From contig JEMY01000034.1 of NCBI GenBank assembly GCA_000585075.1, positions 83,804 through 147,803 of the forward strand: DNA of 64,000 nucleotides, given 5' to 3'. How positions within the stretch are numbered: the stretch's first letter is position 1; each line of letters starts with the position of its first letter. A program made the position numbers and the translations under genes. The DNA is from Candidatus Accumulibacter regalis. GTDB lineage: Bacteria; Pseudomonadota; Gammaproteobacteria; Burkholderiales; Rhodocyclaceae. Below the pieces are notes generated by a model. It was not told the origin of the DNA, ran no database searches, and saw nothing but the letters and a program-made list of their open reading frames with translations. Shown here in pieces: positions 16,887-25,984 of the stretch.

Positions 16887-16902
16887 GCATTGGAGAAACA
16901 TC

Positions 16903-17277
16903 GTGCCGGAACCAACCAGTAGTGGCGTCGCCGGGGCTGCGGCATTCAAGGCCGCCGGAGGTGCGGCGGCAGGCGGAGCACTGCTGTCGGCCATCGTCGT
17001 GATGCTGATGACGCCGCCGCGCTCGACGCGCGAGTGGGCGGTGGGATTGATCAGCACCGTCGTCACCGGAATCGGCGGCGGTGCGATCGCCGTCCAGTAT
17101 TTCCGGTTGCAGGAGTGGGTGGATTCGGTGACCGGCCTCGTAGCGCTCGGCGGCTTGATCTTCGGCTGCGGCCTACCAGGGTGGGCGATCGTGCGCTGAG
17201 TCTTCAACTTCATCGAGAAGAACCGCGATGCCGGAATCGATGAGGTGGCCAAGGAAGTGAAGGAGGCAAGGGAGTAA
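16903..17277 (+). pseudogene. Holin-like membrane protein with internal TGA
   Basis: GTG start at 16903 with TGGAGAAAC upstream. It encodes a small protein with hydrophobic stretches (AAGGALLSAIVVMLM; AVGLISTVVTGIGGGAIAV; LVALGGLIFGCGLPGWAIV), like putative holins near phage lysis genes. The frame stops at TGA 17197-17199 but continues in frame as VFNFIEKNRDAGIDEVAKEV to TAA 17275, which looks like a real charged C-terminus. TGG>TGA is again the simplest explanation. No endolysin follows. The truncated 98-residue form could still insert in the membrane. Confidence 0.65.
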
Positions 17278-17552
17278 ATCTATATTGCGGCGAGTAGCCA
17301 TTGAGCGAGTCTGGTGGTCCATACCTTGCGACTGCACCGAAGTGACGTTGGCGTTACGTACGACTCGAGACCGTTCGGCTGAAATTGGCGACTTTGGTGC
17401 TAAGCTCCACTTCATGCCAATCGACTCAAGCCGCCGAGCCGCCGTTCATCTCCCTCTACGCACGGTGGCGTTAGCAAAGACGTCGCGAGGCCGCTCCCTA
17501 TCCCGTTTGCTCGTCACACCAGACCTAACCGTCGCACAGCCGAGATCGCGAA

Positions 17553-18248
17553 ATGGCAAAATTTCTGAACACCAGTGCTACCAACTACTTCCTCGAAGAA
17601 CTCATCAAGGGCGCCAAAGACCGGCTCATCCTGATCAGCCCGTTTCTGAAACTCAATGATCGCATCAAGGAACTCCTCGCAGACAAGAACCGCTTAAAAA
17701 TTGACGTACGTATTGTCTATGGCAAGAGTGAACTCCAGCCTGAGGAAATCAACTGGCTGAAGGGTCTGACCTACATTCGCACGAGTTTCTGCAAGAACCT
17801 CCATGCCAAGTGCTACTTGAACGAGGAGCTTTGCATCATCGCCAGCCTCAATCTCTACGAGTTCAGCCAAGTCAACAACAACGAAATGGGCGTGCTGATT
17901 CGCCGCACCGACGACGCCGAGCTCTACAAAGACGCCTACGAGGAAGCGCAACGCATCATTCGTATCAGCGAAGAGGTTCGCATTTCTCTGGAACGAGTAT
18001 CGAGTGAGACCGAAAGCAAGACCGAGATGGAGGACACGTCAGCCGAAAAACTGACCACTTCGAAGCTTGCCAAACGATTGGGAATGAAAACCAACGAGCT
18101 TACGGAAAAGTTCGTGCAATCCGGCTTGTTGGAGTCGCGGGAAGGAAAGCATTACCTCACTGACAAGGGCAAAGAAGTCGGCGGTGAGTTCCGAATGAGT
18201 CCCAAGTTCGGTCCGTTCTTCCTCTGGCCGGATACTCTCCAACCGTGA
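17553..18248 (+). CDS. Phospholipase D-like (HKD) protein with C-terminal winged-helix segment
   Basis: 231 residues. The N-terminal half matches the PLD superfamily: RLILISPFLKL, then one catalytic H-x-K motif (LHAKCYL near residue 84) and an SLNLYEFSQVNNNEMGV strand with the conserved Asn/Glu. A single HKD implies a dimer, as in the Nuc endonuclease subfamily. Residues ~165-215 (TTSKLAKRLGMKTNELTEKF, HYLTDKGKEVGG) resemble a winged helix. Likely DNA-directed. Its GC content is lower than the surroundings and it begins the defence island; a defence nuclease role is an inference. Upstream 17278-17552 holds no gene and would carry its promoter. Confidence 0.75.
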   Translation: MAKFLNTSATNYFLEELIKGAKDRLILISPFLKLNDRIKELLADKNRLKIDVRIVYGKSELQPEEINWLKGLTYIRTSFCKNLHAKCYLNEELCIIASLNLYEFSQVNNNEMGVLIRRTDDAELYKDAYEEAQRIIRISEEVRISLERVSSETESKTEMEDTSAEKLTTSKLAKRLGMKTNELTEKFVQSGLLESREGKHYLTDKGKEVGGEFRMSPKFGPFFLWPDTLQP

Positions 18249-18450
18249 CAGCCAACAGGAACTGCAAAAAGGCTTTCCGGGCAACGAGGTAGCGGCGGTG
18301 GTTGAGGGAGAAGGCAAACTACGCGGCTAATGCGATCACCTTGATGAGGAATGCATATCCAAGAGGCTCGCCTCGAGCTTGAGCGACGCTCCGAACTTTG
18401 GATCCTTAGCGCGGAGTTGGTGGGTTACAAGAGGCGACGCAAAAACGACA

Positions 18451-18660
18451 ATGCAATATTTTCCGAGCACCTTTCAGTCGAGCAGATCGCCGCGCATCTC
18501 GGGGTCGCGGGACTCGATTTATCGATGGATCGACAGTAAAGGCCTTCCGGCGCACAGGCTTGGGCGGCTGTGGAAGTTCAAGATTTCCGAAGGGGATGGC
18601 TGGGTACGTGCCACTTGTGCCGACGACAGAAAAGATCAGCCCGGAGGCGGCAGGCCATGA
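18451..18660 (+). pseudogene. Excisionase-type HTH DNA-binding protein, double frameshift
   Basis: The protein family reads 'xxxLSVEQIAAHLGVSRDSIYRWI...LPAHRLGRLWKFK'. Here the start (MQYFPSTF) and the end (SRDSIYRWIDSKGLPAHRLG, RLWKFKISEGDGWVR) are in one frame, but the middle (LSVEQIAAHLGV) is in another. Two compensating shifts, near 18474 and 18505, leave an open ORF whose middle is scrambled. MerR/excisionase-like HTH proteins of this kind often precede type I R-M loci. The recognition helix is disrupted, so it is probably non-functional unless the shifts are sequencing errors. Confidence 0.6.
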
Positions 18661-18682
18661 ACAATAGATTGGGGGATATCTC

Positions 18683-20320
18683 TTGAGTCAGGAAGGGCAA
18701 CTCCTCGACCAGAAGTCCTTGCGAGCAGTGACCGGCAAGACGGCAGACTGGAACGAAATCGCCAAGGATTGCATTGCCTTTGCCAATGCAACGGGCGGTC
18801 GGCTACTGCTGGGCATCGAGGACGGGCAGGATGCGCCGCCAGCCGGTCAACAGATCCCCGCCGACCTGCCCGACACCGTGCGGCGCAAGCTGGCCGAGCG
18901 CACCGTCAACCTTGCAGTGCTGGCCGATGTCGTCACCGCCCCCAATGGCGGCCAGTACATCGAGTTGCGCGTTCCCCGGGCCATGGCCGTGGCCTCCACC
19001 ACTGACGGCAGGTATTTCCTGCGCGTGGCCGATCAGAGCAAGCCCGTCACAGGCGACGACGTGATGCGACTGGCCAGCGAGCGTTCCGCGCTACCGTGGG
19101 ATACGCAGACCACCCTGCATTTTCCGCGCGTCGAGGCGGATGCCGCCAAGCGCGACAAGCTGCTGCAGGCTTTGCGCGCCTCTGAACGTGTCAAAGCCTC
19201 TGTCAAGGAAAAGACCGACGACGAGCTGCTCGACCACTATCAGCTCGCGCGGGGGCACGACCTCACCAACTTGGGCGTGCTGTGCCTTGGCCGCCAGCAT
19301 CACCGCGCCCAACTGACCACGGCACCGGTCATCCAGTTCATCAAGTACGACGAGCGCGGCCAGAAGGTCAACAAGCTGGTGTGGGACGACCACACGCAGA
19401 GCCCGATGGAGCTGATCGAGGCAGTCTGGCTGGAGGTGCCGGATTTCCGCGAGCGGTACGAACTACCCGATGGCCTGTACCGCCAAAACGTGCCCGCCTT
19501 CGACGAAATCGTGGTGCGTGAGCTCCTGGTCAACGCACTGGTGCACCGCCCCTACACCCAGCGCGGCGACATCTTCCTGAATCTGCACCCGGACCGACTG
19601 GAGGTGGTCAACCCCGGCCCGCTGCCACTGGGTGTCACGCCGCAGAACGTGCTGCACACCACCGTGCGCCGAAACGAGCACCTGGCCCGTCTGTTCCACG
19701 ACCTGAAGCTGATGGAACGTGAAGGCAGTGGCTTCGACAAGATCTTCGAGGTGCTGCTGTCGCAAGGCCGCCCCGCACCGGAGCTGATCGAAACGCACGA
19801 TCGCGTGCAGGTCACCGTACGCCGCCGCATCCTGAAGCCCGAGGTCATCGACTTCATCGCCAAGGCAGATCAGACCTACCAGCTCGCCCAGCGCGAGCGT
19901 ATCGCTCTGGGCCTGCTGGCCCAGCACGACGCACTGACCGCCCGCGAGCTGGCAACCACCCTCGAACTGCCATCGGTCGAAGCACTCCAGCCCTGGCTCA
20001 AGCGCCTGCTGGACTGGCATCTGGTGCAGAGCGCCGGCCGCACCCAGGCCACGCGCTATTTTGTTGATTCAGGCCTGCTGCGCAGCCTCAAGTTCACCGG
20101 CGAGACCACTCTCAAGCGCATCGAGCCGCATCGTTTGGCGGCGCTGGTGCTTGAAGACCTGCAGCGTTACCCCGAATCCGCAATCAGCGACATCCATAGA
20201 CGCGTTGGCGGGGAGATCCACCCCAAGCAAGTCAAACGCGCGCTGGAAGACTTGATCGGGCGGGGGGCGGTGCGCTTCGAAGGCAACTACCGCTGGCGGC
20301 GGTACTGGGCGGTGTCATGA
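18683..20320 (+). CDS. AlbA_2 (Schlafen-like) DNA-binding / GHKL-ATPase regulator
   Basis: 545 residues from TTG 18683. Residues ~10-130 are an AlbA_2 domain (TADWNEIAKDCIAFANATGG, RLLLGIEDG). Residues ~270-380 are an HATPase_c_4 module (VRELLVNALVHRPYTQRGDI, GSGFDKIFEVL). The C-terminus has winged-helix segments (LGLLAQHDALTARELATTL; ISDIHRRVGGEIHPKQVKRA). Such proteins are annotated as putative transcriptional regulators and are frequent partners of type I R-M and other defence loci. It sits 154 bp before hsdR and could regulate the operon or act itself. No interruption is seen. Confidence 0.85.
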   Translation: MSQEGQLLDQKSLRAVTGKTADWNEIAKDCIAFANATGGRLLLGIEDGQDAPPAGQQIPADLPDTVRRKLAERTVNLAVLADVVTAPNGGQYIELRVPRAMAVASTTDGRYFLRVADQSKPVTGDDVMRLASERSALPWDTQTTLHFPRVEADAAKRDKLLQALRASERVKASVKEKTDDELLDHYQLARGHDLTNLGVLCLGRQHHRAQLTTAPVIQFIKYDERGQKVNKLVWDDHTQSPMELIEAVWLEVPDFRERYELPDGLYRQNVPAFDEIVVRELLVNALVHRPYTQRGDIFLNLHPDRLEVVNPGPLPLGVTPQNVLHTTVRRNEHLARLFHDLKLMEREGSGFDKIFEVLLSQGRPAPELIETHDRVQVTVRRRILKPEVIDFIAKADQTYQLAQRERIALGLLAQHDALTARELATTLELPSVEALQPWLKRLLDWHLVQSAGRTQATRYFVDSGLLRSLKFTGETTLKRIEPHRLAALVLEDLQRYPESAISDIHRRVGGEIHPKQVKRALEDLIGRGAVRFEGNYRWRRYWAVS

Positions 20321-20474
20321 ACCGGCTATCGGACAACTTGCGCCATATCGGCGATAGCTGGGCGATAGCCGGTGGGCGATACGCCGGCGCTGGCTCCATC
20401 AATCAAAGAGTTGTATTGCCCTTGCACCGTGCGTCGTGGGCGATAGACCCGTACGGGGTGCAGGAGGAACACTC

Positions 20475-23255
20475 ATGACGCCGGAAACCAAGGCACGCCA
20501 GCAGATTGACCAGAAGCTGGGGCAAGCCGGCTGGTTCATCCAGGACATGAAGCAGCTCAATTTGGCGGCAGGCCTGGGCGTGGCCGTGCGCGAATACCCC
20601 ACCGACAGTGGCCCGGCCGACTACGTGCTGTTCGTCAACCGCCGTGCGGTGGGCGTGATCGAAGCCAAGAAGGACAGCGCGGGCGAAAACCTGACCGTGG
20701 CGGAAGCTCAGACCGAGCGCTACGCCACCGCCAATCTCAAATGGCGCAAGGACAACACGCCCCTGCGCTTCCTGTTCGAGGCCACTGGCCAGATCATCCG
20801 CTTCACCGACAACGCCGACCCCGCGCCTCGTTCGCGCGAAATCTTCCACTTCTTTAAGCCAGAAACCCTGGACGCCTGGCTGGCGCAGCCTGACACCCTG
20901 CGCCGGCGCTTGGCCGAGCAAATGCCCGTGCTGCCTGAAAGGAACCTGCGCGACTGCCAGATCAGCGCCGTCACCGGGCTGGAGAGGTCTCTTGCGCTGG
21001 ACAAACCCCACGCCCTCGTGCACATGGCCACCGGCGCTGGCAAGACCTTCACCGCCATCACCTCGGTCTATCGCCTGCTCAAGTTCGGCGGCGCCAAGCG
21101 CATCCTGTTTCTGGTCGATACCCGCAACCTCGGCAAACAGGCGCATCAGGAATTCATGGCCTACACACCGCCGGATGATGGCCGCAAGTTCACCGAGCTC
21201 TACAACGTGCAGCGGTTGGCCTCACCCAACATCGACCCGCACTCGCAGGTGTGCATCAGCACCATCCAGCGCATGTACTCCATCCTGAGCGGCGAGCCGA
21301 TTGACGAATCGGCCGAAGACGTGTCGCTCAGCGAAGTGCAGCAAACCGCCAAACAGGAAAAGTTCGTCCGCTACAACCCGGCCGTGCCGGTGGAAACCTT
21401 CGACTTCATCATCATCGACGAGTGCCACCGCAGCATCTACAACCTGTGGAAGCAGGTGCTCGACTACTTCGATGCCAGCCTGATCGGCCTCACCGCCACG
21501 CCCGACAAGCGCACCTTCGGCTTCTTCAACGAGAACATCGTCGCCGAATACACCTACGAGCAGTCGGTGGCCGATGGCGTCAACGTCGGCTACGACGTGT
21601 ATGAGATCGAAACCGAAATCACCCAGAAAGGCGCCGAGCTCAAGGCCAAGGAATGGGTGGACCACCGTGACCGCCAAACCCGCAAGAAGCGCTGGGGTGA
21701 AACCGAAGAAGACACGGCTTACACCGGGAAGGAGCTGGACCGCTCGGTGGTCAACGTGAGCCAGATCCGCAAAGTGATCCAGGCCATGAAAACCGCCGTG
21801 GAAACGCAGATCTTCCCGACGCGCAAAGAGACGCCCAAGACCCTGATCTTTGCCAAGACCGACAGCCACGCCGACGACATCATCAACATCCTGCGCGAGG
21901 TCTACGGTCAAGGGAATGCCTTCTGCAAGAAGGTCACTTACCGCGCCGAAGAAGACGCCGAAAGCATCCTCAGCAGCTTTCGCAACGACTACAACCCGCG
22001 CATTGCCGTCACCGTGGACATGATCGCCACCGGCACCGACGTCAAGCCACTGGAAGTGCTGCTCTTCATGCGAGACGTGCGCAGCAGGGGCTACTACGAG
22101 CAAATGAAGGGCCGAGGCGTGCGCAGCCTGGATGGCGACAGCCTCAAGCGCGTCAGCAACAGCGCAGAAGGCGCCAAGACGCGCTTCGTGCTGATCGACG
22201 CCGTGGGCGTGGAGAAATCCCTCAAGACTGAAAGCCGCCCGTTGGAGAAGAAGCCCGGCGTGGCGCTGAAAGACCTGTTGCAAGGCGTGGCGATGGGCAG
22301 CCGCGACGACGACACCGTGCTCTCGCTCGCCAATCGCCTGCTGCGTCTGGCCAAACAACTGGACGACAAGGCGCAGGTGCGCATCGAAAAGGCCAGCGGT
22401 GGTATTCCCATGGCTGAACTGGGCAAGGGTCTGATTGCCGCGCTGAACCCCGACGCCATCGTGCAAGCCGCGCTGGCCACCGCCAGGGCCAAGGGCATCA
22501 CCCGCAGTGAAGACACCCTCCTGCCGGAAGAGATTGAAGCCGCCCGCGCCGAACGCGTGGCCGCCGCCTGCGCGCCCTTCGACCAGCCCGCGTTGCGTGA
22601 CGAGATCGAAAGCGCCCGCCGCGAGCGCGAGCAACTCATCGACCACATCAACCTGGATCAGGTGACCTTCTCCGGATTTTCCGAACAGGCCGAAGCGCAG
22701 GCGAAAGCGGTAATTCAAAGCTTTGCCGACTATTTGAAGCAGCACAAGGACGAAATCGCCGCACTGGACTTTTTCTACCAGCAGCCCTACCAGCGCCGAA
22801 CACTCACCTTCGACATGATCGAAGACCTGCACGAGCGCCTGAGCAAGCCGCCACTGATGCTCACCACCGAACGCCTATGGAATGCCTACGCCCGCGTGCG
22901 GGCCACCCAAGTGAAAGGCAGCGACAGCAAACGCCAGCTCACCGATCTGGTGTCACTAGTGCGCTTCGCCCTGGGGTTGGACGGTGAGCTCAAACCCTTC
23001 GCCGACGAAGTGGACAAGCGCTTCCAAGCCTGGATCTTCCGCCACAACGCCCAGCGCGGCACTGCCTTCGCGCCGGAGCAGACTGAGTGGCTGCGCCTGA
23101 TGAAAGAGCACATCGCCAGCAGTTGCAGTATCAGCCGCGACGACTTTGATTACGCCGAATTGGCCGACAAGGGCGGGTTGCAGAAGGCTTGGGGGCTGTT
23201 TGGCAAGGAGCTGGATGGGCTCATGAAGGAGATGAGTGAGGAGTTGGTGGCGTGA
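20475..23255 (+). CDS. hsdR: Type I restriction enzyme, R (motor/nuclease) subunit
   Basis: 926 residues from ATG 20475 with a strong AGGAGG 7 bp upstream; the ORF-track start at 20436 is not supported. N-terminal PD-(D/E)xK nuclease (GPADYVLF...AVGVIEAKK, ~45-65), then an SF2 translocase: Walker A MATGAGKTFT (~185), DECH box IIIDECHRS (~313), LTATP motif III, and a late helicase motif DMIATGTDVKPLE. It translocates DNA and cleaves unmodified DNA with HsdM and HsdS. All key motifs are intact. The stop overlaps the GTG of hsdS by 4 bp. Confidence 0.93.
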   Translation: MTPETKARQQIDQKLGQAGWFIQDMKQLNLAAGLGVAVREYPTDSGPADYVLFVNRRAVGVIEAKKDSAGENLTVAEAQTERYATANLKWRKDNTPLRFLFEATGQIIRFTDNADPAPRSREIFHFFKPETLDAWLAQPDTLRRRLAEQMPVLPERNLRDCQISAVTGLERSLALDKPHALVHMATGAGKTFTAITSVYRLLKFGGAKRILFLVDTRNLGKQAHQEFMAYTPPDDGRKFTELYNVQRLASPNIDPHSQVCISTIQRMYSILSGEPIDESAEDVSLSEVQQTAKQEKFVRYNPAVPVETFDFIIIDECHRSIYNLWKQVLDYFDASLIGLTATPDKRTFGFFNENIVAEYTYEQSVADGVNVGYDVYEIETEITQKGAELKAKEWVDHRDRQTRKKRWGETEEDTAYTGKELDRSVVNVSQIRKVIQAMKTAVETQIFPTRKETPKTLIFAKTDSHADDIINILREVYGQGNAFCKKVTYRAEEDAESILSSFRNDYNPRIAVTVDMIATGTDVKPLEVLLFMRDVRSRGYYEQMKGRGVRSLDGDSLKRVSNSAEGAKTRFVLIDAVGVEKSLKTESRPLEKKPGVALKDLLQGVAMGSRDDDTVLSLANRLLRLAKQLDDKAQVRIEKASGGIPMAELGKGLIAALNPDAIVQAALATARAKGITRSEDTLLPEEIEAARAERVAAACAPFDQPALRDEIESARREREQLIDHINLDQVTFSGFSEQAEAQAKAVIQSFADYLKQHKDEIAALDFFYQQPYQRRTLTFDMIEDLHERLSKPPLMLTTERLWNAYARVRATQVKGSDSKRQLTDLVSLVRFALGLDGELKPFADEVDKRFQAWIFRHNAQRGTAFAPEQTEWLRLMKEHIASSCSISRDDFDYAELADKGGLQKAWGLFGKELDGLMKEMSEELVA

Positions 23256-24787
23256 GTGATTTGCCGAATGGATGGATTCCAGCAACCCTTGAAGATATTG
23301 CAACTTGGTCGTCTGGTGGTACTCCGTCAAGATCGAATCCTGCGTATTACTCAGGGACGGTTCCGTGGTTCAAAACCGGCGAGCTTGGGCCTCGTATCCT
23401 CTACCGCTCAGAAGAACACATCTCCGATGAAGCCGTCTCTGAGTCAAGCGCAAAGGTCTTTCCGAAGGGCTCCGTTGCGATTGCGATGTATGGCGCAACA
23501 ATAGGCAAGACTTCCATTTTCGGAATCGATGCTGCAACCAATCAAGCTTGTGCTGTAGGTGTTCCCGAGGCAACCAGTGCGGAATTTCTCTATTACTTTC
23601 TGGTGTCGCAGGAAAAAGGGTTCGTGGATGCTGGAAAAGGTGGCGCCCAGCCCAACATTTCCCAAGGGATCGTAAAGGCATGGCCTATTTCTTTGCCACC
23701 TCGTGCAGAACAAACCCGCATCGTCGCCAAACTCGAAGAACTGCTCTCCGACCTCGATGCCGGCGTGGCCGAACTCGAGCTCGCACAGAAGAAGCTGGCG
23801 AAATACCGCCAATCGCTGATGAAAGCTGCCGTGGAAGGCGCGCTCACCGCCGAATGGCGAACACATCACAAGCCAGCAGAAACCGGTGCGCAACTGCTGG
23901 AGCGCATCCTCACCGAACGCCGCACCCGCTGGGAAGCCAAGCAAATCCTCAAGTTCAAGGAGCAAGGCAAAACCCCGCCCAAAGACTGGCAGAAGAAATA
24001 CCCCGAGCCGGTGCGACCGGATACCACCGACTTACCAGACTTGCCGGAGCGGTGGGTGTGGGCGAGCATTGAGCAGATCGCATCCGACGAGCGATACAGC
24101 CTTTCGATAGGCCCATTTGGCAGCAACCTCAAAGTTCCGGACTACCGCGATTCTGGTGTGCCTCTGGTCTTCGTTCGCAATATTCGGTCAGGTAAATACG
24201 GCGGAGGGCACACCAAGTATGTAACCTCAGAGAAAGCCATTGAGTTGAGTGCTCACATTGTTACCGCAGGCGATGTATTGGTCACAAAAATGGGTGAACC
24301 ACCCGGAGACGCAAACGTTTACCCGGACGACCAACCTCCCGCAATCATCACGGCTGACTGCATCAAAATTCGATGCTGGCCTGACCTGATGAGCCCAGTT
24401 TTCTTGAAGTCGGTAGTCAATTCGAACATTGGCAAGCGTCAAATTGAACCAATGACACAGGGTGTAGCGCAGAAAAAAGTCAGCCTTGGTCGATTCAGCA
24501 GCCTTGCCGTCCCTGTTCCGCCGGCTGTAGAGCAGGCATTGATTGTTCGGTTGGTCAACGAAGCGGACCGCGATGCTGCAGAGCAAATCACAGCTATCGA
24601 GCTTTCCCTCAAACAATCCACCGCCCAACGCAAGAACATCCTGCGTACCGCCTTCGCCGGCCAACTGGTGCCGCAAGACCCGAACGATGAACCCGCCAGC
24701 GTGCTGCTCGAACGTATCCGCGCTGAGCGAAACGCATCAGCCTACGCGAAAAACTCGCGCGGGCGCCGCAGACTTCATGAGGTCTGA
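23252..24787 (+). CDS. hsdS: Type I restriction-modification specificity subunit S
   Basis: 511 residues from GTG 23252. Two target-recognition domains, each with typical edges: residues ~1-165 (LPNGWIPATLEDIATWSSGG to KAWPISLPPRAEQTRIVAKL) and ~265-455 (LPERWVWASIEQIA to VPVPPAVEQALIV), separated by conserved coiled-coil spacers (LEELLSDLDAGVAELELAQK). It determines the bipartite recognition site. The TRDs have visibly lower GC than the spacers, as expected for exchanged specificity domains. The next gene, unusually, is an AAA ATPase rather than hsdM. Confidence 0.92.
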   Translation: MSDLPNGWIPATLEDIATWSSGGTPSRSNPAYYSGTVPWFKTGELGPRILYRSEEHISDEAVSESSAKVFPKGSVAIAMYGATIGKTSIFGIDAATNQACAVGVPEATSAEFLYYFLVSQEKGFVDAGKGGAQPNISQGIVKAWPISLPPRAEQTRIVAKLEELLSDLDAGVAELELAQKKLAKYRQSLMKAAVEGALTAEWRTHHKPAETGAQLLERILTERRTRWEAKQILKFKEQGKTPPKDWQKKYPEPVRPDTTDLPDLPERWVWASIEQIASDERYSLSIGPFGSNLKVPDYRDSGVPLVFVRNIRSGKYGGGHTKYVTSEKAIELSAHIVTAGDVLVTKMGEPPGDANVYPDDQPPAIITADCIKIRCWPDLMSPVFLKSVVNSNIGKRQIEPMTQGVAQKKVSLGRFSSLAVPVPPAVEQALIVRLVNEADRDAAEQITAIELSLKQSTAQRKNILRTAFAGQLVPQDPNDEPASVLLERIRAERNASAYAKNSRGRRRLHEV

Positions 24788-24790
24788 ACC

Positions 24791-25984
24791 ATGAAAATCG
24801 AATCCATCCGCCTCAAGAATTTCAAGGCCTTCCGCGATGTGCACTTGAAGGACATCCCGCCCTTTCTCGTCGTCGTGGGCGCCAACGGCACCGGAAAGTC
24901 CACCCTGTTCGACGTGTTCGGCTTCCTGCACGACTGCCTGCGAGGCAATGTCCGCCAGGCGTTGGACAAGCGCGGACGATTTTCGGAGGTGCTGAGCCGG
25001 GGCTGTGATCCGCAGAAGGACACGATACTGATCGAACTGCAATACCGCATGGAGATCACGAAGGTGGAGCGGTTGGTGACGTATTCGGTGGAAATCAGCG
25101 AGGAGAAGGGCTCACCCCTGGTGCTGAAGGAACTACTCCGTTACAAGCGGGGCCGCTACGGCAGCCCCTATCACTTTCTCAGCTTTGCCAAGGGCGAAGG
25201 CTACGCCATCACCAACGAGGAGGAATTCAATAAGCCCGACGAGGAACTGGACCGCGAAACGCAGAAAGTGGCGCCGGACACGCTGGCGATCAAGGGGCTG
25301 GGGCAGTTCGAGCGATTCAAGGCGGCCAGCGCTTTCCGAAGTCTGATCGAGAACTGGCACGTGTCGGATTTTCACATCAACTCGGCACGCGGCCGAAAGG
25401 ACGCTGCGGGTGAAACCGAGCACCTGTCGGAATCGGGCGAGAACCTGCCACTGGTGGCGCGTTATCTGCACGAGCAACACCGGGAAACCTTCGCCAACAT
25501 CTTGACCACCATGGCGCGGCGCGTGCCGGGTGTGTCAGCCGTGGAACCGAGACTGATGGACGACGGCTACCTGACCCTGCGCTTTCAGGATGGCTCCTTC
25601 AAGACACCGTTCCTGGACCGCTATGTGTCCGACGGCACGATCAAGATGTTCGCCTACTTGGTGCTGTTGCACGACCCCAAGCCCCATCCCCTGCTATGTG
25701 TGGAGGAGCCGGAAAACCAGCTCTATCCGCAACTCATGGCAGAACTGGCCGAGGAATTCCGCAGCTATGCCAATCGAGGCAGTCAGGTATTCGTCACCAC
25801 GCATTCGCCGGACTTCCTGAATGCACTGCAACTGGAGGAGGTGTGCTGGCTGGTCAAGCAGCAGGGCTACACGGGCATCCATCGCGCCCAGGACAACCTG
25901 CAGATTGCGGCCTATGTCGCAGAAGGCGATCAGCTCGGTTACCTGTGGAAGCAGGGCTTCTTCGACGGGGCGGACCCATTATGA
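24791..25984 (+). CDS. AAA ATPase (AAA_15/AAA_21, OLD/AriA-like) embedded in the R-M operon
   Basis: 397 residues. ABC-type ATPase of the OLD/RecF-like group: IESIRLKNFKAFRDV start, Walker A VGANGTGKSTLFD (~30), signature-like region around LDRYVSDGTIKMFAYLVLLH (~277-296), Walker B LLCVEEPENQLYPQL (~300), H-loop VTTHSPDFLNAL (~335). No long coiled coil or Zn hook, so it is not RloC or Rad50. The start is 3 bp after hsdS, and the stop overlaps the DUF4276 gene. The ATPase plus TOPRIM-like partner layout matches PARIS (AriA/AriB) and related two-gene systems, suggesting an NTP-dependent sensor controlling an effector. Function is inferred from architecture. Confidence 0.85.
   Translation: MKIESIRLKNFKAFRDVHLKDIPPFLVVVGANGTGKSTLFDVFGFLHDCLRGNVRQALDKRGRFSEVLSRGCDPQKDTILIELQYRMEITKVERLVTYSVEISEEKGSPLVLKELLRYKRGRYGSPYHFLSFAKGEGYAITNEEEFNKPDEELDRETQKVAPDTLAIKGLGQFERFKAASAFRSLIENWHVSDFHINSARGRKDAAGETEHLSESGENLPLVARYLHEQHRETFANILTTMARRVPGVSAVEPRLMDDGYLTLRFQDGSFKTPFLDRYVSDGTIKMFAYLVLLHDPKPHPLLCVEEPENQLYPQLMAELAEEFRSYANRGSQVFVTTHSPDFLNALQLEEVCWLVKQQGYTGIHRAQDNLQIAAYVAEGDQLGYLWKQGFFDGADPL

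Noticed and set aside
9132-17277. UGA recoded as Trp (alternative genetic code) or selenocysteine in the prophage
   Set aside because: Other phage genes use TGG for Trp and TGA as ordinary stops, and no SECIS-like hairpin is evident after either TGA. Nonsense mutation is simpler.
21222-22832. 536-residue minus-strand ORF
   Set aside because: Shadow of hsdR; composition is not protein-like.
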